41,366 bases of DNA from an uncultured Candidatus Saccharibacteria bacterium (GCA_947306745.1 CAMZHH010000006.1:1-41366), one strand, 5' to 3'. Numbered from the stretch's first letter, positions 7,007-15,262 are shown. The notes: a model not told the origin generated them from the letters alone. Numbers and translations are program-made.

Positions 7007-8758
7007 CTAGAGCTTTTCGATAAAGGCTTTAAGCTCGGTAAGTTTAACCTTCTCTTCCGAATCGCGCAAGCGCACACTAATCTCGCCCGCTTCTGCGTCC
7101 TTCGGGCCAACGATTAGCACGCAAGGAATCTTCATCTTCGTTGCTTCGCGAATCTTCTTGCCGAGGCTCTCATTACGATCATCGACCGTGTAGCGCACCT
7201 TATTATGCTCAATCGGCTCATTCAGCTCCATGCCGTCCAAGACCTCGCGAATCTTCAAAACATAATCATTTACGGAATCATTAATCGTAAGGATGCGAAT
7301 TTGCTCTGGCGCACACCAGAATGGGAACCAACCGGCTGTATGCTCAATAAAGACACTCATGAAGCGCTCAATCGAACCAATCAAAGCACAGTGAATCATA
7401 ATTGGCGTCTTCTTCGAGCCATCTTCGGCGGTATATTCAAGACCGAAGCGCGTTGGCATTGCGTAATCTAGCTGCACCGTAGCGAGCTGCCATTCGCGAC
7501 CTAACGCATCTACCGCCATGAAGTCCATCTTTGGACCATACATTGCGGCTTCGCCGATACCGATGAAGTAATCCATCTGGAATTTCTCGGCCATATCCTT
7601 AATCGCATTTTGTGCCTTCTCCCACATCTCTGGCGTGCCAATGTAGCCATCGCCATCATCACGGAACGATAAGCGCAATTTCAACTTCATGTCTACCTTA
7701 GCGTACAAATCCTTGGCTGATTCAATCAATTCGCCAAAGATATCACCGATCTGCTCTTCCGTACAGAAAACGTGTGAATCGTCCTGCGTAATAGCGCGCA
7801 CGCGACTCAAGCCGCCAAGCTCGCCTTTACGCTCGTCGCGGTAAACCATCGTCGTCTCGAGGAACTTTACTGGAAGTTCCTTATATGAACGTGGCACGCT
7901 GGCAAAAATCTGGCTATGGTGCGGGCAGTTTACCGGCTTCAAAGCTAACTCATCGCCCGATTCTGAGCTCACAAAGCGTAGCATCTCTGGGAATTTCTCA
8001 AAATGACCAGAGGTCTTATAAAGGTCAATGCTGGCAATATGCGGAATGCAAACTTTCTGATAGCCACAGCGCTCGCGGTAGCTATTTGCAAAAGCCGCCA
8101 AGCAATCGCGTAGCACCGTACCGCGTGGCGTAAAGAGTGGCAGACCTGCCCCAACCAAATCCGAGAAGCAGAACAAACCGAGTTCTTTGCCAAGTTTGCG
8201 GTGATCACGCTTCTTAGCTTCTTCCTGCTGAGCAATATAAGCATCAAGCTCTTCTTGCGTTTCGAACGCTAAACCATAAATACGCGTCAACATTTCACGC
8301 TTCTCGTCGCCACGCCAATAAGCGCCGGCAACTTTCTCAAGCTTAAATACGCCAACCTCGCCGGTATTTTCTACGTGTGGGCCACGGCACAAATCTTCAA
8401 AATCACCCAAAGTATAGAAGGAAATCACCTCATCTTCTGGCAAGTCATTAATTAACTCTTCCTTATACTTCTGGCCGTTATCTTTTGCCCACTTCAAAGC
8501 CTCGGCGCGAGATTTCTCACTACGTACAATCGGCAATTTCTGCGCAATAATCTTGCGCATTTCTTTTTCAATCTTCTTAAAATCTTCCTCGGAGATCTTT
8601 TGACCACCAAAGTCGATATCGTAATAAAAACCGTTATCAATTGCTGGGCCAATTCCGAACTGAATTGTTGTTGTGTCAGAATACAATCTCTTAATCGCTG
8701 CGGCCATAATATGGCTAAGCGAGTGACGCATTTTTTCAACATTTTGTATATCTGACAT
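7007..8758 (-). CDS. thrS: Threonyl-tRNA synthetase, TGS domain absent
   Basis: 583 residues (about 640 is usual). It charges tRNA-Thr. Starts directly at the editing domain: HSLSHIMAAA (HxxxH, residues 12-16) and CRGPHVENTG. The class II core follows: KPVNCPHH (zinc Cys), motif 2 YRDERKGELGGLSRVRA followed by TQDDSHVF, and motif 3 IGSIERFMSVFIEHTAGW. The C-terminal anticodon domain includes YTVDDRNESLGKKIR. The N-terminal TGS domain is missing, as in some streamlined ThrRS. Separate transcription unit with its own promoter, leader and terminator. The GAAAGG ribosome-binding site upstream supports ATG 8758. Confidence 0.96.
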   Translation of the reverse strand: MSDIQNVEKMRHSLSHIMAAAIKRLYSDTTTIQFGIGPAIDNGFYYDIDFGGQKISEEDFKKIEKEMRKIIAQKLPIVRSEKSRAEALKWAKDNGQKYKEELINDLPEDEVISFYTLGDFEDLCRGPHVENTGEVGVFKLEKVAGAYWRGDEKREMLTRIYGLAFETQEELDAYIAQQEEAKKRDHRKLGKELGLFCFSDLVGAGLPLFTPRGTVLRDCLAAFANSYRERCGYQKVCIPHIASIDLYKTSGHFEKFPEMLRFVSSESGDELALKPVNCPHHSQIFASVPRSYKELPVKFLETTMVYRDERKGELGGLSRVRAITQDDSHVFCTEEQIGDIFGELIESAKDLYAKVDMKLKLRLSFRDDGDGYIGTPEMWEKAQNAIKDMAEKFQMDYFIGIGEAAMYGPKMDFMAVDALGREWQLATVQLDYAMPTRFGLEYTAEDGSKKTPIMIHCALIGSIERFMSVFIEHTAGWFPFWCAPEQIRILTINDSVNDYVLKIREVLDGMELNEPIEHNKVRYTVDDRNESLGKKIREATKMKIPCVLIVGPKDAEAGEISVRLRDSEEKVKLTELKAFIEKL

Positions 8759-8792
8759 CGCTGCCCTTTCTATAAATTAATAATATTTACAT

Positions 8793-8798
8793 ATTTTA
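8793..8798 (-). promoter_or_regulatory. -10 box of thrS
   Basis: ATATGG-TAAAAT extended -10; no good -35. Predicted leader about 28 nt. No T-box-like structure fits in this length. Confidence 0.5.
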
Positions 8799-8842
8799 CC
8801 ATATTTTCCCTGTTTTGCCGAGCAATCCCATCACTATTAATC

Positions 8843-8871
8843 TTGACTTATTTAAATGTTTATGCTATAAT
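8843..8871 (+). promoter_or_regulatory. Strong promoter of the DUF1704 gene
   Basis: -35 TTGACT (8843-8848), 17-nt spacer, extended -10 TGC-TATAAT (8866-8871). Transcription is divergent from thrS. Confidence 0.85.
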
Positions 8872-8884
8872 TTGCGCAATCGAG

Positions 8885-8939
8885 TGAGAACGCGAGATTT
8901 TTTCGCAGTCTCTTAAAGATTGGCTCGAGATCGTTCTTT
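8885..8939 (+). other. Structured leader ahead of the DUF1704 gene
   Basis: AGAACG-CGAG near 8888-8898 can pair with CTCG-(agat)-CGTTCT near 8922-8938, giving two stacked stems with a 4-nt bulge in an ~80-nt leader. Only pairing is seen; role unknown. Confidence 0.3.
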
Positions 8940-8957
8940 GAAAAGGAGGTATATGAA

Positions 8958-10199
8958 TTGTTCTACGAACAAAACCACACGGCTCGTGAGGCCGCTCAGA
9001 CGGTAGCGAATACTGCCATGACGCTCAATCCCGTTGAGCTCGTCACACCCGTTAACGTCGACGACGAAAAGGAGCTCTGGATTGCTGCCGCCAACGAAGG
9101 CGAATTCATCAATCCGCAGTTCAAATACGACCGCGAGAAGCTTACTCAGGCCGTAATTCACGGCATTCAACTCCGTACAGCTAGCAATATTCTCTTTAAT
9201 TGCTGCTCCCCTATCACCGATATCGATCATGCTATCAAGAAAATCTTGCACCATCGCGTCGACGATGCACTTTGCACCGCCAACATGGCCGCCAGTATCT
9301 TGCTTGGCTCCAACGCCGGCGGAAGCTACGCGCAGCGCATCTATGGCACCCCAGACAAACTCCTGGTAGCAGAATGCCTTCAAGCAGCGCAGCGCACTGA
9401 ACCCGCTGAGGAATTGCCGACAAAGTACACATCCGACCAACGCGCCAAGCTCAAAGAGTGTAAATACGACGCTAGCGGAATTCAGCAAGAATTCTTACGC
9501 GTTGTTAACCTTCATGCATTCAAGAATTGGGGCGTCATCATCAGTGATCAAGCTACGGCAATCGATGTTCGCAACAAAACCTCGTACGGTCATCCGCAAG
9601 TAGTCATTCCAATCACCCGCAAAGTCGACGGACTTAAGTTGGCCGAGCTGATCGGGCACGAACTAGAATGCCATTTGCGCGATTCCGCAAATGCCGAGGC
9701 TCTGTTTGCCGAACATCTTAGCCATGCGCCGCTAGCGCCACTTATTCCACTGCTTGCCAAATCAGACGATGAGTTGTTCTATGAAGGCCACGCCAAACTT
9801 TCCGATGTCGCCATCAATGGCAACGCTTCTCTGCCAAAACCGTATTATACGCTAGCTATCGACGCCGCACTGCGCAACCAATCCTTTGCCGAAATCGGCG
9901 AATATATCTACCGCTTGCGCATCGAAAACGGCGAGGAGAAAACTAGCGCCATCAAAGGCGCTTGGACTGCCACTTATCGCGCCATGCGTGGCTCATTCGA
10001 TACGCTCGGAGGATACGCCTTCACGAAAGACTACGCATATTGGACCGGCTATCGGCTCGCTAGCGAAGTGCAACAGTTCGCGCCGCATTATCTCGACTAC
10101 GCTTCCCTCACCTATGAGGAAATTAAGCTGCTTGATGATGCCGGATTCGACCTGAAACATCCACGCTATCCCGCGATGGATTTAGCTGCCAATCCGTAA
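8958..10199 (+). CDS. DUF1704/MATCAP-type zinc metallopeptidase
   Basis: 413 residues. The zinc motif HELECH (HExxxH; H234, E235, H239) follows the conserved KLAELIG lead-in. About 40 residues on is FYEGHAKL, which matches the EGLA-type third-ligand region, and later GGYAFTKDYAYWTGYR matches the family's aromatic C-terminal block. DUF1704 proteins include tubulin-tyrosine carboxypeptidases in eukaryotes; bacterial roles are unclear. No signal peptide, so probably cytoplasmic. TTG 8958 is the start: AAAGGAGGT is 7 nt away, whereas the nearer ATG (8953) is in another frame. Ends in a strong terminator. Assignment rests on motifs only. Confidence 0.75.
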   Translation: MFYEQNHTAREAAQTVANTAMTLNPVELVTPVNVDDEKELWIAAANEGEFINPQFKYDREKLTQAVIHGIQLRTASNILFNCCSPITDIDHAIKKILHHRVDDALCTANMAASILLGSNAGGSYAQRIYGTPDKLLVAECLQAAQRTEPAEELPTKYTSDQRAKLKECKYDASGIQQEFLRVVNLHAFKNWGVIISDQATAIDVRNKTSYGHPQVVIPITRKVDGLKLAELIGHELECHLRDSANAEALFAEHLSHAPLAPLIPLLAKSDDELFYEGHAKLSDVAINGNASLPKPYYTLAIDAALRNQSFAEIGEYIYRLRIENGEEKTSAIKGAWTATYRAMRGSFDTLGGYAFTKDYAYWTGYRLASEVQQFAPHYLDYASLTYEEIKLLDDAGFDLKHPRYPAMDLAANP

Positions 10200-10217
10200 C
10201 ATTTACCTCTCAGTCGA

Positions 10218-10248
10218 CCGCCCATCACCAGTGGGCGGTTTTCTTTTT
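10218..10248 (+). terminator. Intrinsic terminator of the DUF1704 gene
   Basis: CCGCCCA-TCACCAG-TGGGCGG stem followed by TTTTCTTTTT. Confidence 0.92.
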
Positions 10249-10283
10249 CAAAAAAGTATGATATTATAAGCACATCCGATTGT

Positions 10284-10360
10284 GGGTTGCTAGCTCAGTT
10301 GGCTAGAGCGCCTCGTTTACACCGAGGAGGTCGGGGGTTCGAGCCCCTCGCGACCCACCA
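10284..10360 (+). tRNA. tRNA-Val (UAC)
   Basis: Complete 77-nt cloverleaf. Acceptor GGGTTGC/GCGACCC, D arm GCTC/GAGC, anticodon arm CCTCG-TTTACAC-CGAGG with anticodon TAC, T arm GGGGG-TTCGAGC-CCCTC, discriminator A, encoded CCA. Confidence 0.96.
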
Positions 10361-10372
10361 TTTCCAAAAAAA

Positions 10373-10397
10373 TGACCACTATGGGTCAATTTTTTTA
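10373..10397 (+). terminator. Terminator after tRNA-Val
   Basis: TGACC/GGTCA stem followed by ATTTTTTT. Confidence 0.75.
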
Positions 10398-10417
10398 TAC
10401 TGTCTAAAAAAACGTGC

Positions 10418-10423
10418 TATAAT
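10418..10423 (+). promoter_or_regulatory. -10 box, leaderless promoter of the prepilin gene
   Basis: TGC-TATAAT extended -10, 8 nt before ATG 10432. No Shine-Dalgarno. Confidence 0.6.
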
Positions 10424-10431
10424 AAAAACAC

Positions 10432-11040
10432 ATGAAGCATAAGCGTAATCGTAGCGCTAAACACGGTTTTACTATCCTTGAGGTGGTATTAGTGCTCGCA
10501 ATTGCCGGATTAATCTTTGCAATGGTATTTATTGCGTTTCCAGCCCTGCAGCGTAGCCAGCGCAACAATCAGCGCAAACGCGACGCAGCCCTAATAGCTT
10601 CCGCCATGAATACTTGGTATACACACAATAAAGTTAGCGTCACCGATAATTACTCTAAGCTTAACGCTGAAAACGGTTTTTGTACCTTCTATAAACGCTA
10701 CGTAGGCGAAGAAACCGTAGATCCATCCACTGGTGAGCCATATAAAGTAGCTCTATGGGGATCAACCTTCGTCGTAGACTGTATCTCCGGCAAAACATAC
10801 AATCGCAAGGAATTCGATCTTGATGTTCACGGCTCTCAGAGTGGTCAAGGCAGTGATAACTGGGCCAAGATGGAACCGGGCGATATCCAGTACGACGACG
10901 GTGCAATTTGTACCGACGAAGCATTTAACGATGATATTGGCAATAACCGTTACAGTGGCGTAAAAATGTTCGCCATCCGCATGCGTCTAGAAGGCGGCGG
11001 CACACTATGTGTGGATAACGGCTACGAAATCAATAAATAA
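10432..11040 (+). CDS. Type IV prepilin-like protein
   Basis: 202 residues. A basic leader (MKHKRNRSAKHG) is followed by FTILEVVLVLAIAGLIFAMV, the class III signal: prepilin peptidase cuts after the Gly and Glu5 of the mature protein is present. The hydrophobic alpha-1 helix is followed by a KR-rich segment and a ~150-residue pilin head with four Cys (in FCTFY, VVDCIS, AICTDE, TLCVDN) that could form two disulphides. Likely a type IV pilus or pseudopilus subunit; the assembly genes are not in this window. Leaderless promoter. It may be co-transcribed with the small membrane ORF at 11076, which has its own -10. Confidence 0.88.
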   Translation: MKHKRNRSAKHGFTILEVVLVLAIAGLIFAMVFIAFPALQRSQRNNQRKRDAALIASAMNTWYTHNKVSVTDNYSKLNAENGFCTFYKRYVGEETVDPSTGEPYKVALWGSTFVVDCISGKTYNRKEFDLDVHGSQSGQGSDNWAKMEPGDIQYDDGAICTDEAFNDDIGNNRYSGVKMFAIRMRLEGGGTLCVDNGYEINK

Positions 11041-11062
11041 AAAAAACAAACATAAAAAGTAG

Positions 11063-11068
11063 TAAAAT
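11063..11068 (+). promoter_or_regulatory. -10 box, leaderless promoter of the small ORF
   Basis: TAAAAT, 7 nt before ATG 11076. Confidence 0.45.
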
Positions 11069-11075
11069 AAATACC

Positions 11076-11252
11076 ATGGGCAAAACAAAAATGTCGCATC
11101 AGCAACAGGAATCCAATTCTTGGATTATTTCGATGATCGTTGTAGTGGTCGTCGTCGTTATCGCTGTTGCACTTGCAATTTGGCATCAACATCGCGAACT
11201 CTCAGATACCGATTTTCGTCCGACCGCCATCGAATATCGCGTGCATCACTAA
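11076..11252 (+). CDS. Small single-pass membrane protein (58 aa)
   Basis: 58 codons: MGKTKMSHQQQESN, then a hydrophobic helix (residues 16-36, with a run of seven Val between IISMI and IAVALAIW), then a polar tail ending FRPTAIEYRVHH. It has its own -10 box, and the stop overlaps the stop of the convergent gene by 4 bp. A real start context, a clean membrane helix and tight packing support it as a gene. No family recognised. It follows the prepilin and could be a pilus accessory, which is inference from position only. Confidence 0.6.
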   Translation: MGKTKMSHQQQESNSWIISMIVVVVVVVIAVALAIWHQHRELSDTDFRPTAIEYRVHH

Positions 11253-12592
11253 ATATTTGTATATAAATCTATATAATCCTGCAAATGCTCCGCATCGTAA
11301 GCGGCAGCTCTGCTCATCCGTACATACAGCGCTATGATTAATAGCGCTTTTTTGTATTCCAAATCACGTTCAAAGTATGACAGCACATAATCCATCCCCA
11401 AATGTGTGAAGATTTTTACGTTTGATAATAATGCAAAGTAAAAATCGTACAGATAATCACCTACAACCGGCATCGGATCTATCACACGAATTACCCCCTT
11501 CTCTACTAAGAAGTTATGCGTACCAAAATCACCATGCATCAAGTATTTTTCCTTCAGTTCCGTTGCACCTGCTACGTCTAATGCCGCCATTACTTTATCT
11601 TGCGAAACCTGCGGAATTCGTCTTTGTGCATATTCGATTTCATCTAGCAAAAAAGCGCGCCAGCTCTCCTTCTCATCCCCTAAAAAGCCGTAGCCCGTAT
11701 GTTTATACGGCGTATATCCGCACACAATCTCACATATTTGCTCCGTCGCATCGATCGGATCAATATTGGCCTTATTATATTTTTCACCATCTATGAACTT
11801 AAAGCATACATAGCTAAGTTCCTCATTGAAACACATTACCTGCTGAAAACGACTATCCGGATAGGCGCGCAGAAACTCCAATTGCGTGCGAATCGTTTCA
11901 AAGTTCTCGATCTTGACTAAATATTGATTATCAACATTAATTACCGTCGAGACCGTCGCCCCATCACGATAAAACTTCAAATTCGCACCATTAAGATCGA
12001 CGTACAATTGTTTCTCGATATCTTTCAAAACACGCTCTACGCGACCTTCAGATAACTCATAATCGCGTATCTCGCTATTTTCAAGGTGCCAACTCCAAAA
12101 ATCCGTATCCTCATCCCAGCCAATAATCGCAAAATGAATCGCTTTCAACATCGAGCCGTGCCCCACAATGAGGACGTTCTCCATGCCTGCGCATTCACGC
12201 TTAATCTTTGCTAGAAAATCTTCCGCCCGTGCTAACAAATCTTTAACCGGCTCAATACCGCCAAAGTTCGTATTAATCTTAAAATCACCGATATTTGGCG
12301 CTCGCTCACGCATCTCGGCACCAGGTCTCCCCTCAAATTCACCGAAATAACGCTCCTTTAGCAAATCGTCATAACGAATACTACAACGTTTCCCTACTGC
12401 AATCATTGCAGTTTCGGCCGCCCGTTTCAATGGCGAAGAGTAACAAATATCAAAATCTATCCCGCGAATCTTATCGCGTAAAACTCGCGCCTGCGCAATA
12501 CCGGTTTCATTCAACGGCACATCAGTTTGCCCCTGCACAATCCCGCGCAGATTCCAATCTGTTTGGCCGTGGCGCACTAGATAGATCTTCAT
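11249..12592 (-). CDS. Histidine phosphatase fused to an APH/choline-kinase-like domain
   Basis: 447 residues in two parts. Residues 1 to ~195 are a phosphoglycerate-mutase-type histidine phosphatase: MKIYLVRHGQTDWN with the RHG nucleophile, then SSPLKRAAETA and the second catalytic His in VLIVGHGSMLK. Residues ~205-447 resemble aminoglycoside phosphotransferase/choline kinase: LMHGDFGTHNFL (Brenner motif HxDxxxxN) and RVIDPMPVVGDYLYD (metal-binding Asp). A phosphatase and a kinase in one chain suggests opposing steps on a sugar, choline or nucleotide substrate; the substrate is unknown. -10 TATACT sits 6 nt before the ATG, inside the end of the upstream gene. Convergent 4-bp stop overlap with the 58-aa ORF. 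Confidence 0.85.
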   Translation of the reverse strand: MKIYLVRHGQTDWNLRGIVQGQTDVPLNETGIAQARVLRDKIRGIDFDICYSSPLKRAAETAMIAVGKRCSIRYDDLLKERYFGEFEGRPGAEMRERAPNIGDFKINTNFGGIEPVKDLLARAEDFLAKIKRECAGMENVLIVGHGSMLKAIHFAIIGWDEDTDFWSWHLENSEIRDYELSEGRVERVLKDIEKQLYVDLNGANLKFYRDGATVSTVINVDNQYLVKIENFETIRTQLEFLRAYPDSRFQQVMCFNEELSYVCFKFIDGEKYNKANIDPIDATEQICEIVCGYTPYKHTGYGFLGDEKESWRAFLLDEIEYAQRRIPQVSQDKVMAALDVAGATELKEKYLMHGDFGTHNFLVEKGVIRVIDPMPVVGDYLYDFYFALLSNVKIFTHLGMDYVLSYFERDLEYKKALLIIALYVRMSRAAAYDAEHLQDYIDLYTNI

Positions 12593-12598
12593 CTATCT

Positions 12599-12604
12599 AG
12601 TATA
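12599..12604 (-). promoter_or_regulatory. -10 box, leaderless promoter of the phosphatase-kinase gene
   Basis: TATACT, 6 nt before ATG 12592, at the end of the upstream coding region. Confidence 0.5.
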
Positions 12605-14605
12605 CTACGCCGCAGCGTCGAGATCTTCTACGTCTTCGTCTTCGTCGTCCAAGACTACATCTGGAGAATTATCATATCCATTCATAATATCTTCGTAGCT
12701 CGGGTTCTTGAAGCCGTCGGCTGGTCTCAATACAAAGTCAGGATGTGCTTCCTGGTAGTTATCAATTGATGCCTGGAAACCTGCTATCTCTAGTCTAGTC
12801 TTCGCAATAAATGCCTTGCGTTTCTCTACACTTGGCGCATTAATGCCGTCTGAACCGTTAGCAATAGATTGCTCTTGGTCGCGAATCCATTTCTCGCGCA
12901 TTCTGATATCGCCCAAATAACCACGCGTATGCAAATCGGCATTGATTCTATCCATGCGCGCATCCATTCTGCCGAACGTATCTACCTGGCCTTGTTCCTC
13001 GTCAGATAGCGACTCCGGTAAGCTGGATTCCGCTTTCTTCAACTCTTCTTCATAGTAATTCAAAGACTTAACTGAGGATTCAATTGTTGCGCGTAGGACG
13101 TTCTTACGTGCTCTCGCTTCAGACCACGGCAATGTAAAGAGTGGCATTCTGCGTAGCTCTTGGCGATGTTGCGCGATAATATCCTTCATGCGAGCGACTG
13201 AACGCTCCTTGCGCGCATAGTCTACGGTATTCTTTACGCCCTCACTGCACTTATCGAGCAGTTTACTCATAGCTTCCCAAACGCCACTTTGTTCTTGATA
13301 ACTCAAGATGGAATCCATTCTAGAATTGAGCTTCTCGGTCTCGTCCTCAAATGATTCCACGCCATCCTCGGCACGTTCGACCGCAATGCCATCTACCTCG
13401 CTCGTATCAACATTATACGTTTCTGCAGACACCGTATATTCATTCGTATTCGAAAATTCAGCCGCTGGAGGCATATCCATTGCTTGGCCAGCCATCGAGC
13501 CCTCAGTTTTATCGCCACCGCCAAGATCTTCACCGTCAGAGACTCCCTCCAAGCCATCTGGACCATCATTTCCGCCATTATATTCGTCAATTAAGCCCTG
13601 CAAGGCGTCAACATCCATTTCCTTCATTTGGCCACGGGTCAACTTCTTTACATTTTCGACCCATTCTGCCATCTTACCACCGCCAAGTTGCGCCAATAAA
13701 CCTTCTTTAACCTTTTCGGCATCTTCCTGGCTAGCTTCCGTTTCTACCGCTGGAGCTTCCTTGGTTGAAGCGCCCTCTTCTGTAGCTTCCTCAGTAGACT
13801 CTTCCGACTGTTCTACGACTTCTTCCGCAGATTCCTCTGACTGCTCCGCAGCTTCTTCAGAATCATTGTCCTCATCGCTTTCGGAGCTTTCGCTAGTTGT
13901 TTCATTAGATGTCTCAACTGGAGCTACCTCTTCAGATGCAGCTGCTTCTTCGGATGCAGTCGCCTCTTCGGTTGCAGCAGTCTCTTCGGTTGTCGCTTCC
14001 GCAGTCGCCTCTTCGGTTGTCGCTTCTGCAGTCGCCTCAGTAGTATCTTCTTCTTTTTGGTTCGACTCGGCCTCTACGCCAAAGATACGATGACCTTCCG
14101 AAGCTTCAATACGCTTGCCCCAGTCATTTGTATTTTCACCCTGCTGGCGTGGATATTTATGTAAGAGATCTTCTTTTTCTTGTTCTGTCATCTGGCTCCA
14201 ACGCGACTTCGTCGGATCATATTCGCGACCATCCTCAGATTCGGTTGCATCTTCAACCGCATCTTCAGCCGTAGCACCTTCGTAATGCTTATTTGGATTG
14301 CCGTCACGATCAGTCGGAAAATCTGGGTTAGCATTAGACTTCAACCAAGCCTCGTAAGAAAGGTCATCCTGAGTTGGATTTTCAATCTCACTCGTATCGA
14401 ATGGTGTAGTAACAATATCTGAATCGCCTTCTATTTCCGCTTCCGTATCTGGATTAGCATTAGACTTCAACCAAGCCTCGTAAGAAAGGTCATCCTGAGT
14501 TGGATTTTCAATCTCACTCGTATCGAATGGTGTTGCTAAAGAATCCCATTCGGTTTTGTTTTCGCTGTTTTTATTTTGGCCAGTATCTTGTTCTGCATTA
14601 GACAT
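12605..14605 (-). CDS. Long acidic repeat protein with coiled-coil C-terminus
   Basis: 666 residues, no signal peptide or membrane helix. The N-terminus has two near-identical copies of a unit containing PFDTSEIENPTQDDLSYEAW and LKSNANPD, 42 residues apart. Next is a low-complexity Glu/Ala/Thr tract (about 180-280; TEEATAEATTEE-type repeats), then a Gly/Asp-rich linker. A charged helical C-terminal half (about 385-640) includes KLNSRMDSILSYQEQSG and RKERSVARMKDIIAQHRQEL, and the protein ends in an Asp/Glu run. No enzyme motif seen. Could be a scaffold or cytoskeleton-like filler protein; function unknown. Leader about 27 nt with only a weak purine ribosome-binding site. Confidence 0.82.
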   Translation of the reverse strand: MSNAEQDTGQNKNSENKTEWDSLATPFDTSEIENPTQDDLSYEAWLKSNANPDTEAEIEGDSDIVTTPFDTSEIENPTQDDLSYEAWLKSNANPDFPTDRDGNPNKHYEGATAEDAVEDATESEDGREYDPTKSRWSQMTEQEKEDLLHKYPRQQGENTNDWGKRIEASEGHRIFGVEAESNQKEEDTTEATAEATTEEATAEATTEETAATEEATASEEAAASEEVAPVETSNETTSESSESDEDNDSEEAAEQSEESAEEVVEQSEESTEEATEEGASTKEAPAVETEASQEDAEKVKEGLLAQLGGGKMAEWVENVKKLTRGQMKEMDVDALQGLIDEYNGGNDGPDGLEGVSDGEDLGGGDKTEGSMAGQAMDMPPAAEFSNTNEYTVSAETYNVDTSEVDGIAVERAEDGVESFEDETEKLNSRMDSILSYQEQSGVWEAMSKLLDKCSEGVKNTVDYARKERSVARMKDIIAQHRQELRRMPLFTLPWSEARARKNVLRATIESSVKSLNYYEEELKKAESSLPESLSDEEQGQVDTFGRMDARMDRINADLHTRGYLGDIRMREKWIRDQEQSIANGSDGINAPSVEKRKAFIAKTRLEIAGFQASIDNYQEAHPDFVLRPADGFKNPSYEDIMNGYDNSPDVVLDDEDEDVEDLDAAA
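14321..14407 (-). repeat. 87-bp direct repeat, copy 1
   Basis: Matches 14447-14533 with one mismatch (14327 versus 14453). The period is 126 bp, a multiple of 3, so the reading frame is kept. Confidence 0.9.
14447..14533 (-). repeat. 87-bp direct repeat, copy 2
   Basis: Second copy of the 14321-14407 unit inside the acidic repeat protein. Near identity at DNA level suggests a recent duplication or gene conversion. Confidence 0.9.
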
Positions 14606-14633
14606 TTAGTTGATCTCTCTTATGTTTATCTTA

Positions 14634-14639
14634 ATTATA
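14634..14639 (-). promoter_or_regulatory. -10 box of the acidic repeat protein gene
   Basis: TATAAT preceded by GATGA, about 28 nt before ATG 14605. No clear -35. Confidence 0.5.
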
Positions 14640-14657
14640 TCATCTATGTCTAAAATT

Positions 14658-14687
14658 AAAAAATCCCCCGGTAAAAACCAGGGGGAA
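14658..14687 (-). terminator. Intrinsic terminator after the 14708-15169 gene
   Basis: TCCCCC-T-GG/CC-GGGGGA stem with a TTTTTA loop, then TTTTTTAATTTT on the minus strand. Confidence 0.9.
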
Positions 14688-14707
14688 TGTGGGTTTTGTC
14701 GTACTTT

Positions 14708-15169
14708 TTATTCCATATACGACAGCCAATCTCGATACCCGTCGCGAAGTTCACTTAATATGTGCATCAAGCGCACAATTTGCTCAGCACACAACACGAC
14801 ACTACCTAAATCATTACACTGGTACTTTCGACTCCATTGTTCATATTTCAGCTCATATTCGGTCTGCTTCGCGCCATAATGGCGCACACCTTTTTGGTCA
14901 TTCACGGCCAAATGGATATCCGCCGGAGAATTAATGCGCTTCTCGCGTGACTCAATGACGAACCTTAAGCTGATCGCGTCACATAACGTATAACAAACGC
15001 GAGTTTTCCCCTGCTCAATCTGATGAATGCCTTCGGTGGTTGCGCTCTTACCGTAATAGTCCAATAAGTCATCAAGTAAGAACTGATTACCAGGCGACAC
15101 GAACCCCATCGTGTGCAGAAATAGCAGAACTCCATCCGTTGCGCTCAAGCTAAGTTGCCAAGATTGCAT
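14708..15169 (-). CDS. Orphan protein of unknown function
   Basis: 153 residues from ATG 15169. GTGGGGTGA lies 6-10 nt upstream and supports the start. No recognised family. Some helix-turn-helix-like text (LLDDLLDYYGKSATTEGIHQ), two cysteines near CYTLCDA, and a tail ELRDGYRDWLSYME. No signal peptide. Single gene between its own promoter and a strong terminator, with the same leader end (GAAAGTGGGG) as the 1099-1845 gene. Function unknown. Confidence 0.78.
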   Translation of the reverse strand: MQSWQLSLSATDGVLLFLHTMGFVSPGNQFLLDDLLDYYGKSATTEGIHQIEQGKTRVCYTLCDAISLRFVIESREKRINSPADIHLAVNDQKGVRHYGAKQTEYELKYEQWSRKYQCNDLGSVVLCAEQIVRLMHILSELRDGYRDWLSYME

Positions 15170-15214
15170 ATTTTCACCCCACTTTCTAAGGTACTAGTTT
15201 TTTGGACTTTTCTT

Positions 15215-15220
15215 ATAATA
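15215..15220 (-). promoter_or_regulatory. -10 box of the 14708-15169 gene
   Basis: TGC-TATTAT extended -10, about 45 nt before the start; divergent from tRNA-Ala. Confidence 0.45.
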
Positions 15221-15242
15221 GCATTTTTCTCTTATTTAATGC

Positions 15243-15248
15243 TATAAT
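15243..15248 (+). promoter_or_regulatory. -10 box of tRNA-Ala
   Basis: TGC-TATAAT extended -10, 14 nt before the tRNA; no -35 found. Confidence 0.55.
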
Positions 15249-15262
15249 CTATCTAAGCCTAT

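Noticed and set aside
8913-9488. 191-aa minus-strand ORF
   Set aside because: Antisense to the DUF1704 gene, running through its leader.
11422-11796. 124-aa plus-strand ORF
   Set aside because: Antisense to the phosphatase-kinase gene; no family sense or start signals.
13308-14093. 261-aa plus-strand Ser-rich ORF
   Set aside because: Antisense of the Glu/Ala/Thr repeats of the acidic protein gene; no start context, and low complexity follows from the other strand.
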